A stretch of DNA of 64,000 nucleotides from Homoserinimonas sp. OAct 916 (GTDB taxonomy: Bacteria > Actinomycetota > Actinomycetes > Actinomycetales > Microbacteriaceae). The position numbers were made by a program, and so were the translations under genes. The notes beneath the pieces are model-generated. The model was not told where the DNA came from and did not search any database. It saw only the letters and a program-made list of their open reading frames with translations. Where the stretch lies: contig NZ_QJHB01000010.1 in NCBI RefSeq assembly GCF_003260275.1, positions 1-64,000 of the forward strand, in the 5' to 3' direction. This document shows, piece by piece, positions 1 through 9,011 of this stretch. How positions within the stretch are numbered: the stretch's first letter is position 1; each line of letters starts with the position of its first letter.

Positions 1-198
1 GCCGCACCAGACACGGACGCGCCGGCGCACACCAGATCAACGAACTCGGTCCGCGTATTCGCCGGAAACAACTTGACCAATAGACACTCCATCACTCAGA
101 GCGTTGCTACGACCATATGACTCTGCCCTTCGGATAACCCCAACTACTGCACAGTCACGCGTGCCTTCGCGGCTGGATCAGCATGGGGCTGGGGACCG
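1..198. other. Left edge, no gene recognised
   Basis: This stretch lies downstream of pheT. A short open frame enters from the left edge and stops at 118-120, and another stops near 87-89. Neither has a recognisable motif, so either could be the tail of a gene that starts outside the window. The argC gene that commonly follows pheST in actinobacteria is not visible here. Confidence 0.3.
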
Positions 199-2736
199 TC
201 AATCGCGGATCTGGGCGTCGTGACGCTTGGCCGCCAGCGCCACTCCGGCGAGTTTCGCCTCGGAGGCCTCGGCTGCTGTCAGGGTGCGATCAGCGGCACG
301 GAACCGCAACGCGAACGTCAGCGACTTCGCTCCGTCGGGCACCCCGGCGCCGCGATAGTCGTCTACGAGCACCGCCTCTTCCAGCAGGGCGCCAGCCCCC
401 TCGATCACGGTGGCGAGCACATCGCCGGCCGGGATCTCCTCGGCCACCACAAGAGAGAGGTCTTGGGTGGCTGCTGTCTGAGTGCCGATCGGTGTCGAGA
501 CCACGGCGGCTCCAGAATGTGCGATCACCCGGTCGAGGTCGAGTTCGGCCACCGCGACGGGGTGCACGAAGTCAAACGACTTCGCCACCTGGGGCAGCAG
601 TTCTCCGGCGAAACCGACACACGAGGTGCCGGCATCCGTTTCGACGAAAAGTTCTGCGCAGCGGCCCGGGTGCATTCCGGCGTGGTTGCCCTGTCGCACC
701 CCGATCGCGACCCCGGTGGCCAGGGCCACCTGCTGCACCGCTTCGAGCGCGTCGCGCCATCCGGCATCCGCCGCCTGGTTTCCCGGCTGCTTCGGCACGG
801 TGTGACCGGTGAGCAGCACGCCGACGTGGCGCGGCTGCGGAGGGATTCCCGCATTCAGCGCGGCCTCCACCTCCCGAGTCGGCCGCCCGGCGCCCGCGGG
901 CACCATCGGGTGCCCGTATTCACGGTCAGCTTCGGGCAGGAAGACGACACCGATCTCGAACAGCGACAGGTCGGTCAGGCCGCGTGAGCGGTTGCGCACG
1001 GCGATCTGGATCAGGCCGGGCAGAAGCGACGTGCGCAGCCAGGCGGCTTCGGAATCCAGCGGGTTGGCGATCTTGACCTGCCCGATCGCGCCACCGGTGG
1101 CCTGGCCGAACAGTGCGTTCGACGATTCGGAGACGAACGGGTAGGCGAGCACCTCGGTGTGACCGGTCGCCGCGAGTGTCTGCGCGACCTGGCGGCGCAC
1201 CGACTGCGCGTGGGTGAGCCCGTGCCCGGGCGGGGCGATCGGCAGCACCGACGGAATGCGGTCGTAGCCGTTGATACGGGCTACCTCCTCGGCCAGGTCC
1301 CACTTAGTCGTGAGGTCAGGACGCCAGCTGGGCGCGGTGACCCGCAGCCCGGACTCGGTCTCGTCGATGCGCGTGCCGATCTCAGCCAGCGCCTCGCGCA
1401 CCTGGTCGGCGGTATAGTCCACGCCGATCAACCCGGCCACGAATCCTGTCGGCAACTCGATCGTTGCCGCCTCCGTGGCGTGCGCGAGTGCGGAACCGGA
1501 CCCATCGGCCTCACCACCGGCCAGGTCGACGAGCAGCTGCACGACACGGGTTGCCGCCGCGACGGCCACAGCCGGGTCGACGCCTCGCTCGAAGCGTTTG
1601 GACGCCTCGCTCGGAAGCTTGTGTCGGCGGGCGGTGCGTGCCACAGAAACCGGGTCAAAATTCGCGGCCTCCACCAGCACATCGACGGTGGCGTCCGTGA
1701 TCTCTGTCGACGCACCGCCCATCACACCGGCCAGCCCGATCGGGCCGGATTCGTCGGTGATCAGCAGGTCCTGCACGTCGAGTGTGCGAACCTTGTCATC
1801 GAGTGTGGTGAGGGTCTCCCCCGCCTTCGCGCGGCGCACAGTGATCGGTCCGGTCAAGCGGTCCAAGTCGTAGCCGTGGATCGGTTGGCCGAGTTCCAGC
1901 ATCACGTAGTTGGTGACGTCGACGATCAGGGAGATCGAGCGGATTCCCGCCAGGGCGAGTCTGGCAACGAGCCAGGCCGGTGACGGTCTGGTCGGATCGA
2001 CGCCGCGCACGACGCGGGCGACGAACACCGTACAACCGATTCGGCCGCGGATCGGCGCGTCGTCGTCGACGATCACCGGGTAGGCCGTGCCGGCACCGGC
2101 GCCTTCAGCCGGGTCGGCGACCACAGTTGCCGGGTCGCGGAATTCGGCCCCGGTCGCGTGCGAGTATTCGCGCGCGATCCCACGAATCGACAGGGCGTAG
2201 CCGCGATCGGGTGTGACGTTCACTTCGACGGCCGTGTCGTCCAGACCGAGCAGAGTGATGGCGTCGGTTCCTGGCTCTGGGTTGAGCCCGAGGGTGGAGA
2301 GCACGAGAATGCCGTCGTGCTCGTCACCGATGCCGAGCTCCCTGGTCGACGCGATCATGCCGTCGGAAGTGTGGCCGTAGGTCGTGCGCGCTGCGATCGG
2401 GAACGGCCCGGGCAGCACGGAGCCCGGGAGGGTCACCACCACCCGGTCACCGACCTCGAAATTGTGGGCGCCGCAGACGATTCCGCGCACGTCATCCTTA
2501 CCGGTGTCGGCGTCGGGACCGACGTTGACCTGGCACCACCGGATCGTCTTGCCGTTTGTCTGTGGTTCGTCGATGTACTCCAGCACCTCGCCGACCACAA
2601 CCGGCCCGGAGATCTCAAAGTTGTGCACGTCTTCTTCTTCGAAACCGACCTTGACCAGCGCCGCCTGCACATCTGCGGCCGTGGATCCGGGTTCCAGATC
2701 GACGAACTCGGCCAACCAGCTCAGTGGTACCCGCAT
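199..2736 (-). CDS. pheT: Phenylalanyl-tRNA synthetase beta subunit
   Basis: PheT pairs with PheS in the alpha2-beta2 enzyme that charges tRNA-Phe; the beta subunit binds tRNA and edits mischarged Tyr. The 845-residue product opens with MRVPLSWLAEFVDL, the usual start of this family. A tRNA-binding (EMAP-like) domain around residues 40-155 is followed by B3/B4 editing and B5 domains and a C-terminal anticodon-binding domain. The longer reading frame upstream runs antisense-like sequence into pheS, so the ATG at 2736 is chosen; it overlaps the pheS stop by one base (TGATG), which implies translational coupling. Length is normal for the family. Confidence 0.97.
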   Translation of the reverse strand: MRVPLSWLAEFVDLEPGSTAADVQAALVKVGFEEEDVHNFEISGPVVVGEVLEYIDEPQTNGKTIRWCQVNVGPDADTGKDDVRGIVCGAHNFEVGDRVVVTLPGSVLPGPFPIAARTTYGHTSDGMIASTRELGIGDEHDGILVLSTLGLNPEPGTDAITLLGLDDTAVEVNVTPDRGYALSIRGIAREYSHATGAEFRDPATVVADPAEGAGAGTAYPVIVDDDAPIRGRIGCTVFVARVVRGVDPTRPSPAWLVARLALAGIRSISLIVDVTNYVMLELGQPIHGYDLDRLTGPITVRRAKAGETLTTLDDKVRTLDVQDLLITDESGPIGLAGVMGGASTEITDATVDVLVEAANFDPVSVARTARRHKLPSEASKRFERGVDPAVAVAAATRVVQLLVDLAGGEADGSGSALAHATEAATIELPTGFVAGLIGVDYTADQVREALAEIGTRIDETESGLRVTAPSWRPDLTTKWDLAEEVARINGYDRIPSVLPIAPPGHGLTHAQSVRRQVAQTLAATGHTEVLAYPFVSESSNALFGQATGGAIGQVKIANPLDSEAAWLRTSLLPGLIQIAVRNRSRGLTDLSLFEIGVVFLPEADREYGHPMVPAGAGRPTREVEAALNAGIPPQPRHVGVLLTGHTVPKQPGNQAADAGWRDALEAVQQVALATGVAIGVRQGNHAGMHPGRCAELFVETDAGTSCVGFAGELLPQVAKSFDFVHPVAVAELDLDRVIAHSGAAVVSTPIGTQTAATQDLSLVVAEEIPAGDVLATVIEGAGALLEEAVLVDDYRGAGVPDGAKSLTFALRFRAADRTLTAAEASEAKLAGVALAAKRHDAQIRD

Positions 2737-3809
2737 CAGAGGCTCATTCCGTACTGCTGGCTGAACCTGATATCGCCTTCGACCATGTCGCGCATGTCCT
2801 TCACATCGTTGCGGAACATCAATGCCCGCTCCACTCCCATTCCGAACGCGAACCCGGAGTACACCTCGGGATCGATCCCCGCCGAGCGCAGAACGTTCGG
2901 GTTGACCATGCCGCAGCCACCCCATTCGATCCATTGGGCCCCGCCTGAGAACGTCGGATGCCACACATCCAGTTCAGCGCTCGGCTCGGTGAACGGAAAA
3001 TAGTTGGGCCGAAGTCGCACCTTCGCCTCGTCGCCGAACATCGACTTGACGAAGTGGTCGAGGGTGCCGCGCAGGTGGGCCATCGACAGTCCCTTGTCGA
3101 TCGCAATGCCCTCGATCTGGTGAAAGACCGGGGTGTGAGTGGCGTCGAGTTCGTCCGTACGGAACGTGCGGCCGGGCGCGATCACATAGACCGGCAGTTC
3201 ACGGCTGAGCAGTGCGCGCAGCTGTACCGGCGACGTGTGGGTGCGCAGCACCAGGTGGGCATCGGTGGGTTCGGTGAAAAACGTGTCCTGAAGTGCGCGG
3301 GCGGGGTGGTCCTCATCAAAGTTGAGCGCGTCGAAGTTGAACCATTCGCTCTCGAGCTCGGGGCCTTCGGCGACCTCCCAGCCCATACCGATGAACACAT
3401 CCGCCATCTTCTCCTGCAGCAGGGCGAGCGGATGCCTGGCTCCCGGCCGCCAGCGACTGTCGGCCGCCGTGACATCGACCCGTTCGGCCGCCAGTTGGGC
3501 GGCCTGTTCGACCTCGGCGATTTCGGCCTCACGGGCGGCGAACGCCTGGTTCACCTGGGCGCGTGCCTGGCCGACGAGCTTACCGGCCGCGGCCTTGTCG
3601 TTCTTGTCCAGGTCGCGGATTGCGGCGTTCAGCCGGGCGAGGGCCGAGCTCTCCCCGGTGTGCTCGATCCTGGCGGCTTTCAGTGCCGCGGTCGTCTCGG
3701 CAGCTTCGGCTGCAACCAGTGCCGCGTCGCATGCAGCGCCGACGACGGTTTCGGTGATGGCCGGGGAACCTGCGGCCGAGTGGGCTCCAGAAATTACATT
3801 GTCAGACAC
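2736..3809 (-). CDS. pheS: Phenylalanyl-tRNA synthetase alpha subunit
   Basis: Catalytic subunit of PheRS: it activates Phe with ATP and transfers it to tRNA-Phe. The 357-residue protein has an N-terminal coiled-coil arm (about residues 15-95), then the class II core with motif 2 region (TFRTDELDATHTPVFHQIEG) and motif 3 near the C terminus (GFAFGMGVERALMFRN). A GTG at 3809 is chosen as the start because the family N terminus begins there (MSDNVISG...). No Shine-Dalgarno precedes it, but a -10-like TAAACT sits 8 nt upstream, suggesting a leaderless mRNA. It is coupled to pheT downstream. Confidence 0.96.
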   Translation of the reverse strand: MSDNVISGAHSAAGSPAITETVVGAACDAALVAAEAAETTAALKAARIEHTGESSALARLNAAIRDLDKNDKAAAGKLVGQARAQVNQAFAAREAEIAEVEQAAQLAAERVDVTAADSRWRPGARHPLALLQEKMADVFIGMGWEVAEGPELESEWFNFDALNFDEDHPARALQDTFFTEPTDAHLVLRTHTSPVQLRALLSRELPVYVIAPGRTFRTDELDATHTPVFHQIEGIAIDKGLSMAHLRGTLDHFVKSMFGDEAKVRLRPNYFPFTEPSAELDVWHPTFSGGAQWIEWGGCGMVNPNVLRSAGIDPEVYSGFAFGMGVERALMFRNDVKDMRDMVEGDIRFSQQYGMSL

Positions 3810-3817
3810 AGCGCCCA

Positions 3818-3823
3818 AGTTTA
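3818..3823 (-). promoter_or_regulatory. Candidate -10 box of leaderless pheST mRNA
   Basis: On the minus strand TAAACT (TANNNT pattern) ends 8 nt before the pheS GTG, which has no ribosome-binding site. This spacing would put transcription initiation at or next to the start codon. No convincing -35 is seen. Inference from spacing only. Confidence 0.45.
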
Positions 3824-3856
3824 GTCGGCTCCGGCCGCCGCCGGTGGCGTGGCCGG

Positions 3857-4771
3857 TCAGCCTCCGCGTTTGAGGTTGCCACCGCGCAGGGGGAGCATGA
3901 GCGCCTGAGTTCCGTCTCCGCCGGGGATCTTCGGGACTTCGGGGTCGATTGTCGCTCCCTGCTTGGGTCCGCTGCGACGGGCGATGTAGCGTGCGAGCCA
4001 CGAGAGCGACAGGTTCAGGATCAGATAGAGAACCAGGCCGACCGCGTACAGGGTGAAGAGGTACCGGTTGCCGTAGAAATCCTGCAATCCCTTGATCGTG
4101 CGCGCCAGCTCCTGGTAACTGACCACATAGGCCAGTGACGTGTCCTTCAGGAGCACAACGAGTTGGGCGATGATGATCGGCAGCATCTGGCGGAATGCCT
4201 GCGGGAACTCGATGAAGAATCGTGTCTGCAACACCGTGAGGCCGATCGACATCCCCGCCTCGCGCTGGCCTCGGGGAAGCGCCTGGATTCCGGCTCGCAA
4301 CGCCTCGCCGATGATTGCGCCGTTGTACAGCCCGAGACCGATGACCCCTGCCCAGTATGAGCCGGTTGAGAACACCAGAAAAACGAAGAAGATCATCAAC
4401 AAGACGGGCAGTCCCCGGAGGAATTCCAGGATCACCGTCGTCGGGATGCGCACCCATCGACTGCGTGCAGAACGGCCGAACGAGAACAGGATCCCGACAG
4501 CAACGGCGAGAATCGCGGCTACGGCGGCCATCCGGAGAGTGTTCACGACTCCGCGGCCGAATGCCTGCCACAGGATGGGGTCAGAGAGAATGTCGGCGCG
4601 CGATGGGTCGAACATGCCCGGGGTCTCCACGCCGTTCGCGGAGATCCGGGGTGCCGCGAGCGTGAAGTAGAGCCAGACCAGCAGACCGATTATCGCGAGG
4701 ATGCTGATGACCGATGCGATCCGAGACCGGCGCCGAGTCTTCGGGCCGGGGGCGTCGTAGAGAACACTCAT
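3857..4771 (-). CDS. gluD: Amino-acid ABC transporter permease, GluD-type
   Basis: Second permease of a polar amino-acid importer. The 304-residue protein has an N-terminal membrane segment (about 20-40), an extracytoplasmic stretch, and the HisM/GlnP-type permease core. The EAA loop is visible as GEALRAGIQALPRGQREAGM, where the ATPase docks. Several further membrane segments follow, and the charged C-terminal tail (about residues 265-304) is longer than usual. Its ATG overlaps the gluC stop (ATGA). Similarity to the Corynebacterium gluABCD system suggests glutamate, but substrate cannot be read from the permease. Confidence 0.88.
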   Translation of the reverse strand: MSVLYDAPGPKTRRRSRIASVISILAIIGLLVWLYFTLAAPRISANGVETPGMFDPSRADILSDPILWQAFGRGVVNTLRMAAVAAILAVAVGILFSFGRSARSRWVRIPTTVILEFLRGLPVLLMIFFVFLVFSTGSYWAGVIGLGLYNGAIIGEALRAGIQALPRGQREAGMSIGLTVLQTRFFIEFPQAFRQMLPIIIAQLVVLLKDTSLAYVVSYQELARTIKGLQDFYGNRYLFTLYAVGLVLYLILNLSLSWLARYIARRSGPKQGATIDPEVPKIPGGDGTQALMLPLRGGNLKRGG

Positions 4772-5415
4772 CGCAGCACCGTCACCTTCTTCTCGATGTA
4801 GCCCGCAAGGATCCCCAGCGGAACGGTGATGCTCAGGTAGAGCGCCCCGGCATACAGCAACACCGGGATGATGGCGTCGCTGTAGTCCCGGGTGGCGGGG
4901 CCGGTGGCCTTGAACAACTCATCAACGAAGAACAGGCCGGCCACCGATGTGTTCTTGGTCAACGCGATGAAAACGTTGATCAGTGGTGGCACGACCATGC
5001 GCCCGGCCTGTGGGAGCACGATCAGCGTGACCGTCTGCGTGAACCCGAGCCCGATGCTCCGCGCAGCCTCCGCCTGGCCGACAGGCACCCCGTTGATACC
5101 GGAGCGCACGGCCTCCGCGACAAATGGTGACGTGTACACGGTCAGGCCGATGGCCGCGAGGGTGAAATAGTCCAGATTCGACCCCAGGATGGGCATCACG
5201 TAGGCGAAGAAGAACAGCACCAGCAACAGTGGAACGTTTCGAATGAGTTCTGTGTAGGCGGTGGCGAATGCCCGGAGTGCTGGTACCGGTGAGATTCTCA
5301 GCGCTGCGACGAATACGCCCACAATGAAAGCGCCGATGCCCGCGATGACCAACAATTGGAGGGTCTTCACCATGCCCGCAAGGTAAAGCGGTGTGACGGC
5401 AATGATGGCGTCCAT
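4768..5415 (-). CDS. gluC: Amino-acid ABC transporter permease, GluC-type
   Basis: First permease of the importer, 215 residues with about five membrane segments. The EAA loop reads VAEAVRSGINGVPVGQAEAA, typical of the HisM/GlnP family of polar amino-acid permeases. It is expected to form a heterodimer with GluD. Start is the ATG at 5415; the preceding AGGTGACGC gives a usable ribosome-binding site. It is separated from gluB by about 100 bp that contain a strong hairpin, so its expression may be lower than that of the binding protein. Confidence 0.9.
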   Translation of the reverse strand: MDAIIAVTPLYLAGMVKTLQLLVIAGIGAFIVGVFVAALRISPVPALRAFATAYTELIRNVPLLLVLFFFAYVMPILGSNLDYFTLAAIGLTVYTSPFVAEAVRSGINGVPVGQAEAARSIGLGFTQTVTLIVLPQAGRMVVPPLINVFIALTKNTSVAGLFFVDELFKATGPATRDYSDAIIPVLLYAGALYLSITVPLGILAGYIEKKVTVLR

Positions 5416-5469
5416 GCGTCACCTCCCGGGCGAGTTCAACGTGATTCAGAAGTCAAAGAATAAAGCTGG

Positions 5470-5501
5470 GGTGCGGCCCATCCGCGAGGATGGGCCGCAC
5501 C
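5470..5501 (-). terminator. Attenuator-like hairpin between gluB and gluC
   Basis: A perfect 14-bp inverted repeat (GGTGCGGCCCATCC / GGATGGGCCGCACC) with a 4-nt loop lies in the gluB-gluC gap. On the minus strand it is followed by a T-rich run (CCAGCTTTATTCTTT). This has intrinsic-terminator form inside an operon. Partial termination would give more binding protein than permease, a familiar arrangement in ABC importer operons. Confidence 0.75.
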
Positions 5502-5519
5502 TTCAGCGACTGGCAGCGA

Positions 5520-6398
5520 CTAGTAGCGGTCGAGTGCCGGGGGCTGCGGGGTGCTCAGCACCTTACCCGCGGTGGACTCCCAGGCTGCGGCCCAGGCGCC
5601 GTCCTTGAAGGATTCCTCAAGCACGTCGTTGATGAAGCCACGGAAGTCTGCGTCATCGTGCGCGAGGCCGATACCGTAAGGCTCTTTGGTGAACGGCTTG
5701 TCGAGAACCATGAATTCACCGGGGTTCTGGTCGGCGAGGCCGGCCAGAATCACGTTGTCGGTGGTGACCGCGATCACCTTGCCGCTGCGCAGCGGCTCCA
5801 GGCAGTTGGAGTAGGTGTCGGTCGTGATCAGGTCGACGCCGTACTCCATGATGTTCTTCTCCGAGGTGGATCCGGACACACTGCAGACGGGCTTGCCCTT
5901 GAGGTCTTCGGGACCGGTGATGCCCTTGGGGTTGCCTTCAAGCACCAGGAGGTCCTGGCCCGCGATGTAGTACGGCCCGGCGAAGGAAATGACTTCCTTG
6001 CGCTTGTCGTTGATCGTGTACGTGGCGACCACGATGTCGACGGTGCCATTCTCGATGAACGGCTCACGGTTCGCGGAGACCGTCTCAACCCATTCGATGT
6101 TGCCTGCGTCGATATTGAGCGCCTTGGCGACGATCTTCGCAACCTCGACGTCGAAGCCGACCGGTGTGCCGTCGGGTCCCTTGAGACCGAACAGTGGCTG
6201 GTCGAACTTGGTGCCGACCTTGATCTTGCCAGCATCGGCGAGCTTCGCCATGGTGGTGCCGGCCGCGAAGGTGGGCGCTTCGGAGCCACTGCTGGCGTCA
6301 GGGGCGGGTGCGGCGTCGCCGCCGCCGGCGCACGCGCCGAGCGCCAGCAATGCTGCCGCGGCCATGGCCGAAGCGGCCAGTGCTTTTCGGAATCTCAT
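5520..6398 (-). CDS. gluB: Glutamate-type ABC transporter substrate-binding lipoprotein
   Basis: Extracellular binding lipoprotein that delivers substrate to GluCD. Residues 1-23 form a lipoprotein signal (MRFRKAL..., lipobox LGAC with Cys23), followed by a low-complexity linker rich in Gly/Ala/Pro/Ser. The SBP_bac_3 fold follows, with GFDVEVAKIVAKALN and the hinge-region Asp/Gly motifs of the glutamine/glutamate binding family. Start is ATG 6398, with AGGAGA 6 nt upstream; the longer frame upstream runs into a 10-bp tandem repeat. 292 residues, normal size. Confidence 0.93.
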   Translation of the reverse strand: MRFRKALAASAMAAAALLALGACAGGGDAAPAPDASSGSEAPTFAAGTTMAKLADAGKIKVGTKFDQPLFGLKGPDGTPVGFDVEVAKIVAKALNIDAGNIEWVETVSANREPFIENGTVDIVVATYTINDKRKEVISFAGPYYIAGQDLLVLEGNPKGITGPEDLKGKPVCSVSGSTSEKNIMEYGVDLITTDTYSNCLEPLRSGKVIAVTTDNVILAGLADQNPGEFMVLDKPFTKEPYGIGLAHDDADFRGFINDVLEESFKDGAWAAAWESTAGKVLSTPQPPALDRY

Positions 6399-6410
6399 CT
6401 GTGTTCTCCT

Positions 6411-6460
6411 TGGTTGGTACTGGTTGGTACTGGTTGGTACTGGTTGGTACTGCTTGGTAC
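6411..6460. repeat. 10-bp tandem repeat upstream of gluB
   Basis: Four perfect copies and one single-mismatch copy of TGGTTGGTAC (minus strand GTACCAACCA) run directly into the gluB ribosome-binding site. The array lies in the gluA-gluB gap and does not encode a conserved protein. The unit is about one helical turn. Confidence 0.95.
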
Positions 6461-6530
6461 TGTGCGCTTCCAGTTGCACTGGGCGCGTCCGCTACTTGCC
6501 TGAAGGCACGGCAGCGGGTGCGAATTTCGG

Positions 6531-7286
6531 TCAGTGCGTGAGGATCTTGGACAAGAAGTCCTTGGCCCTCACCGACTTCGGGTTTTTGAAGAACTCGTCT
6601 GGGGTGGCCTCTTCGACAATTTCGCCGTCGGCCATGAACAAAACGCGGTCGGCAGCCTTGTGGGCGAAACCCATCTCGTGGGTGACGACCAGCATGGTCA
6701 TCCCGTCGTGCGCAAGTTGCACCATGACGTCGAGCACTTCACTGATCATTTCGGGGTCGAGCGCCGACGTGGGCTCGTCCAGAAGCATGACCTTGGGCTC
6801 CATCGCCAGCGCCCGTGCGATCGCCACCCGCTGCTGTTGCCCTCCGGAGAGTTGTGACGGCATCTTGTTCGCCTGGTTCGCGACGCCGACGCGATCAAGC
6901 AGATCCATCGCTCGCTTGTTGGCGGCCTCCTTCGACAAACCGCGCACCTTGCGTGGGCCGAGGGTGACGTTTTCGAGTATCGTCTTGTGGGCAAACAGGT
7001 TGAACGATTGGAAGACCATTCCGACGTCAGCCCTGAGTTTTGCCAGGCCACTGCCCTCTTCGGGGAGCAGCTTGCCGTCGATCGTGATTGTGCCACTGTC
7101 GATGGTCTCAAGACGGTTGATCGCACGACACAGTGTGGACTTGCCAGACCCGCTCGGGCCGACGACGACAACGACTTCCCCGGCCCTGATCTGGGTCGTG
7201 ATGTTCTTCAGAACATGGAGCGTGCCGTAGTGCTTGTTGATCTGGTCGATAACGACTAACGCGTCACCGCTGTGTGAGGGCACCAT
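6531..7286 (-). CDS. gluA: Amino-acid ABC transporter ATPase, GluA-type
   Basis: ATPase that powers the GluBCD importer. Walker A is GPSGSGKS, the Q-loop lies in [13 protein letters not shown], the signature is LSGGQQQR, Walker B is [12 protein letters not shown], and the switch His lies in VVTHEMGFA. This is the PAO/HAAT subfamily pattern for polar amino acids. ATG 7286 gives 251 residues, closest to the family length, with GAAG upstream; in-frame GTG 7319 and TTG 7322 add an unconserved N terminus. First gene of gluABCD, with co-directional downstream genes. Confidence 0.93.
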   Translation of the reverse strand: MVPSHSGDALVVIDQINKHYGTLHVLKNITTQIRAGEVVVVVGPSGSGKSTLCRAINRLETIDSGTITIDGKLLPEEGSGLAKLRADVGMVFQSFNLFAHKTILENVTLGPRKVRGLSKEAANKRAMDLLDRVGVANQANKMPSQLSGGQQQRVAIARALAMEPKVMLLDEPTSALDPEMISEVLDVMVQLAHDGMTMLVVTHEMGFAHKAADRVLFMADGEIVEEATPDEFFKNPKSVRAKDFLSKILTH

Positions 7287-7356
7287 TTCTTCAGGTAACC
7301 ACACGACCGCATCGGTCACCAAATCAGAATCGGTTTCGTGACGAAGACGTGACCGT

Positions 7357-8157
7357 TCACCCCCGATGGGCGAACGCGCTCTCGTACAGGCACACGGAGG
7401 CGGCCATGGCGAGGTTGATTGACTCGGCGTGCCCGTAGAGCGGCACCTGGATGACGCGGTCGGCCACGGCTAATTGCTCGTCGGTGAGCCCGCGGGCCTC
7501 GTTGCCGAACAGCCACGCCGTCGGAGCGGCTAGAACGCCTTGTGTGCGCGCGGCCAGCAGATCGTCGCCGCTCACATCCGCGGCCAGAATCTGCAGTCCG
7601 GCTTCCATCAGCCGAGCCCGGACAGCCTCCAGTTCGAGGTCTACCGCCACGGGAATGTGGAAGATCGAGCCCGTGGTGGAGCGCACCACCTTGGGGTTGT
7701 AGAGGTCGACGCTGCGCCCGGTGAGGATGACGGCATCCGCGCCGGCGGCATCCGCGGTGCGGATGATGGTGCCGGCATTGCCCGGGTCACGCACCTCCTC
7801 GAGAATCACCACGAGTCGCGGATCGGCGGAAAGGATGTCTTTGATCGATGTCGGGAATTGACGGCACACGGCAATGAACCCCTGCGGAGTCACCGTGTCG
7901 GCCATGGCGTCGAGCACCTGTTCGGTGACGAAGTCGATGTCGACCTCCGCCTCCTCGGCGGCATGCGCAATCGCCGGGTGGCGTTCCAGCGCGGTCGGTG
8001 TGACATACAGCTCCATCACCAGTTCTGGACGGAACTGGAGCGCCTCCGCCACCGACTGTGGCCCCTCCAACAGGAACAGACCGGTTTCGCTGCGAGCAGC
8101 CTTGCGAGCGAGTTTGGTCACTGCCCTGACGCGGGGCGAACGAGGATTGTCGAGCAT
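7357..8157 (-). CDS. TrmH/SpoU-family RNA 2'-O-methyltransferase
   Basis: SAM-dependent RNA ribose methylase of the SPOUT class, probably acting on 23S rRNA or tRNA. An N-terminal substrate-binding domain (about residues 10-85) precedes the knotted catalytic domain. Motif 1 is [19 protein letters not shown], motif 2 LFGNEARGL, and motif 3 [23 protein letters not shown] 8157 is preferred because conserved sequence begins [13 protein letters not shown]; the upstream frame adds only eight residues. This position next to rplT and pheST is common in actinobacteria. The exact nucleotide target is not deducible. Confidence 0.92.
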   Translation of the reverse strand: MLDNPRSPRVRAVTKLARKAARSETGLFLLEGPQSVAEALQFRPELVMELYVTPTALERHPAIAHAAEEAEVDIDFVTEQVLDAMADTVTPQGFIAVCRQFPTSIKDILSADPRLVVILEEVRDPGNAGTIIRTADAAGADAVILTGRSVDLYNPKVVRSTTGSIFHIPVAVDLELEAVRARLMEAGLQILAADVSGDDLLAARTQGVLAAPTAWLFGNEARGLTDEQLAVADRVIQVPLYGHAESINLAMAASVCLYESAFAHRG

Positions 8158-8279
8158 GGGGCAATCGTACGTGCGCCGCACCCCGTGCTCGGGTGGGGCG
8201 CGCGGGTGAAATGCAACCTGCGCGTCGTGGGTGAACCCGGGTGACCTTTGTGCCGCGAAGCGACAGATCTATAGAAAAT

Positions 8280-8316
8280 GAAGAAGGAGGGTGCGTCTCG
8301 ACGCCCCCTCCTCTTC
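8280..8316 (-). terminator. Intrinsic terminator after rplT
   Basis: A 14-16 bp G/C-rich stem (GAAGAAGGAGGGTGCG pairing with CGCCCCCTCCTCTTC on the plus strand) lies 15 bp past the rplT stop. On the minus strand it is followed by ATTTTCTATAG. It separates the ribosomal-protein operon from the SpoU methylase gene. Confidence 0.8.
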
Positions 8317-8331
8317 AACTCTCAGAACTAC

Positions 8332-8721
8332 CTACGCGTTGGCTACCTTTGGCGCCGACGTGTCTGCGGGCAGCGCCTGGCGGGCGCTCTCAACCAGCGC
8401 GGCGAACGTGGCCGGCTCGTTGACAGCCAACTCTGCCAGCATGCGGCGGTCGACCTCGATGCCAGCCAGACCCAAGCCCTGGATCAGACGGTTGTAGGTG
8501 AGGCCGTTGGCGCGGCTCGCCGCGTTGATGCGCTGGATCCACAGGCGACGGAAGTCGCCCTTGCGGGCACGACGGTCGCGGTAGCTGTAGGTGAGCGAGT
8601 GCAGAACCTGCTCGTGCGCCTTGCGGTACAGGCGTGAACGCTGACCGCGGTAGCCCTCGGCGCGCTCCAGGATGACGCGACGCTTCTTGTGGGCGTTGAC
8701 TGCCCTTTTTACTCTTGCCAT
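8332..8721 (-). CDS. rplT: Ribosomal protein bL20
   Basis: Large-subunit protein required early in 50S assembly. The 129-residue protein begins [20 protein letters not shown] and contains the conserved [16 protein letters not shown] and [11 protein letters not shown] blocks. Length is slightly longer than the usual 117-128 because of a short C-terminal tail. It is the last gene of infC-rpmI-rplT and ends at a strong terminator. A good ribosome-binding site (TTAGGAAAAT region) precedes the ATG. Confidence 0.98.
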   Translation of the reverse strand: MARVKRAVNAHKKRRVILERAEGYRGQRSRLYRKAHEQVLHSLTYSYRDRRARKGDFRRLWIQRINAASRANGLTYNRLIQGLGLAGIEVDRRMLAELAVNEPATFAALVESARQALPADTSAPKVANA

Positions 8722-8759
8722 TTTCTTATTTTCCTAACGATCTTTGCTGAAGCCTGGGG

Positions 8760-8954
8760 CTATTTGCCGAGCATGGTGCGGACGACCTTGGCGTCGGCCG
8801 GTGACAGCACCTGGTCCTGGTTGAGGCGGCTCTTGCGCTGCGCGCTCTTCACCTCGAGGTTGTGTCGCATCCCCGCCTGCTGCTTCATGATCTTGCCGGT
8901 TCCGGTGATCTTGAATCGCTTCTTAGACCCGGAGTGGGTCTTTTGCTTGGGCAT
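8760..8954 (-). CDS. rpmI: Ribosomal protein bL35
   Basis: Small basic large-subunit protein of 64 residues beginning [20 protein letters not shown], with the family-typical KRFK and C-terminal [12 protein letters not shown]...ML blocks. It sits between infC and rplT with short gaps and has an AAGGAG site before its ATG. In bacteria this operon is commonly autoregulated by bL20; no specific L20-binding structure was identified here. Confidence 0.98.
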   Translation of the reverse strand: MPKQKTHSGSKKRFKITGTGKIMKQQAGMRHNLEVKSAQRKSRLNQDQVLSPADAKVVRTMLGK

Positions 8955-9011
8955 GGTTTCTCCTTGGGTTTGTGGTTGAACCGGCCGCCGGGTGCGGTGG
9001 CCGAAGATTGG

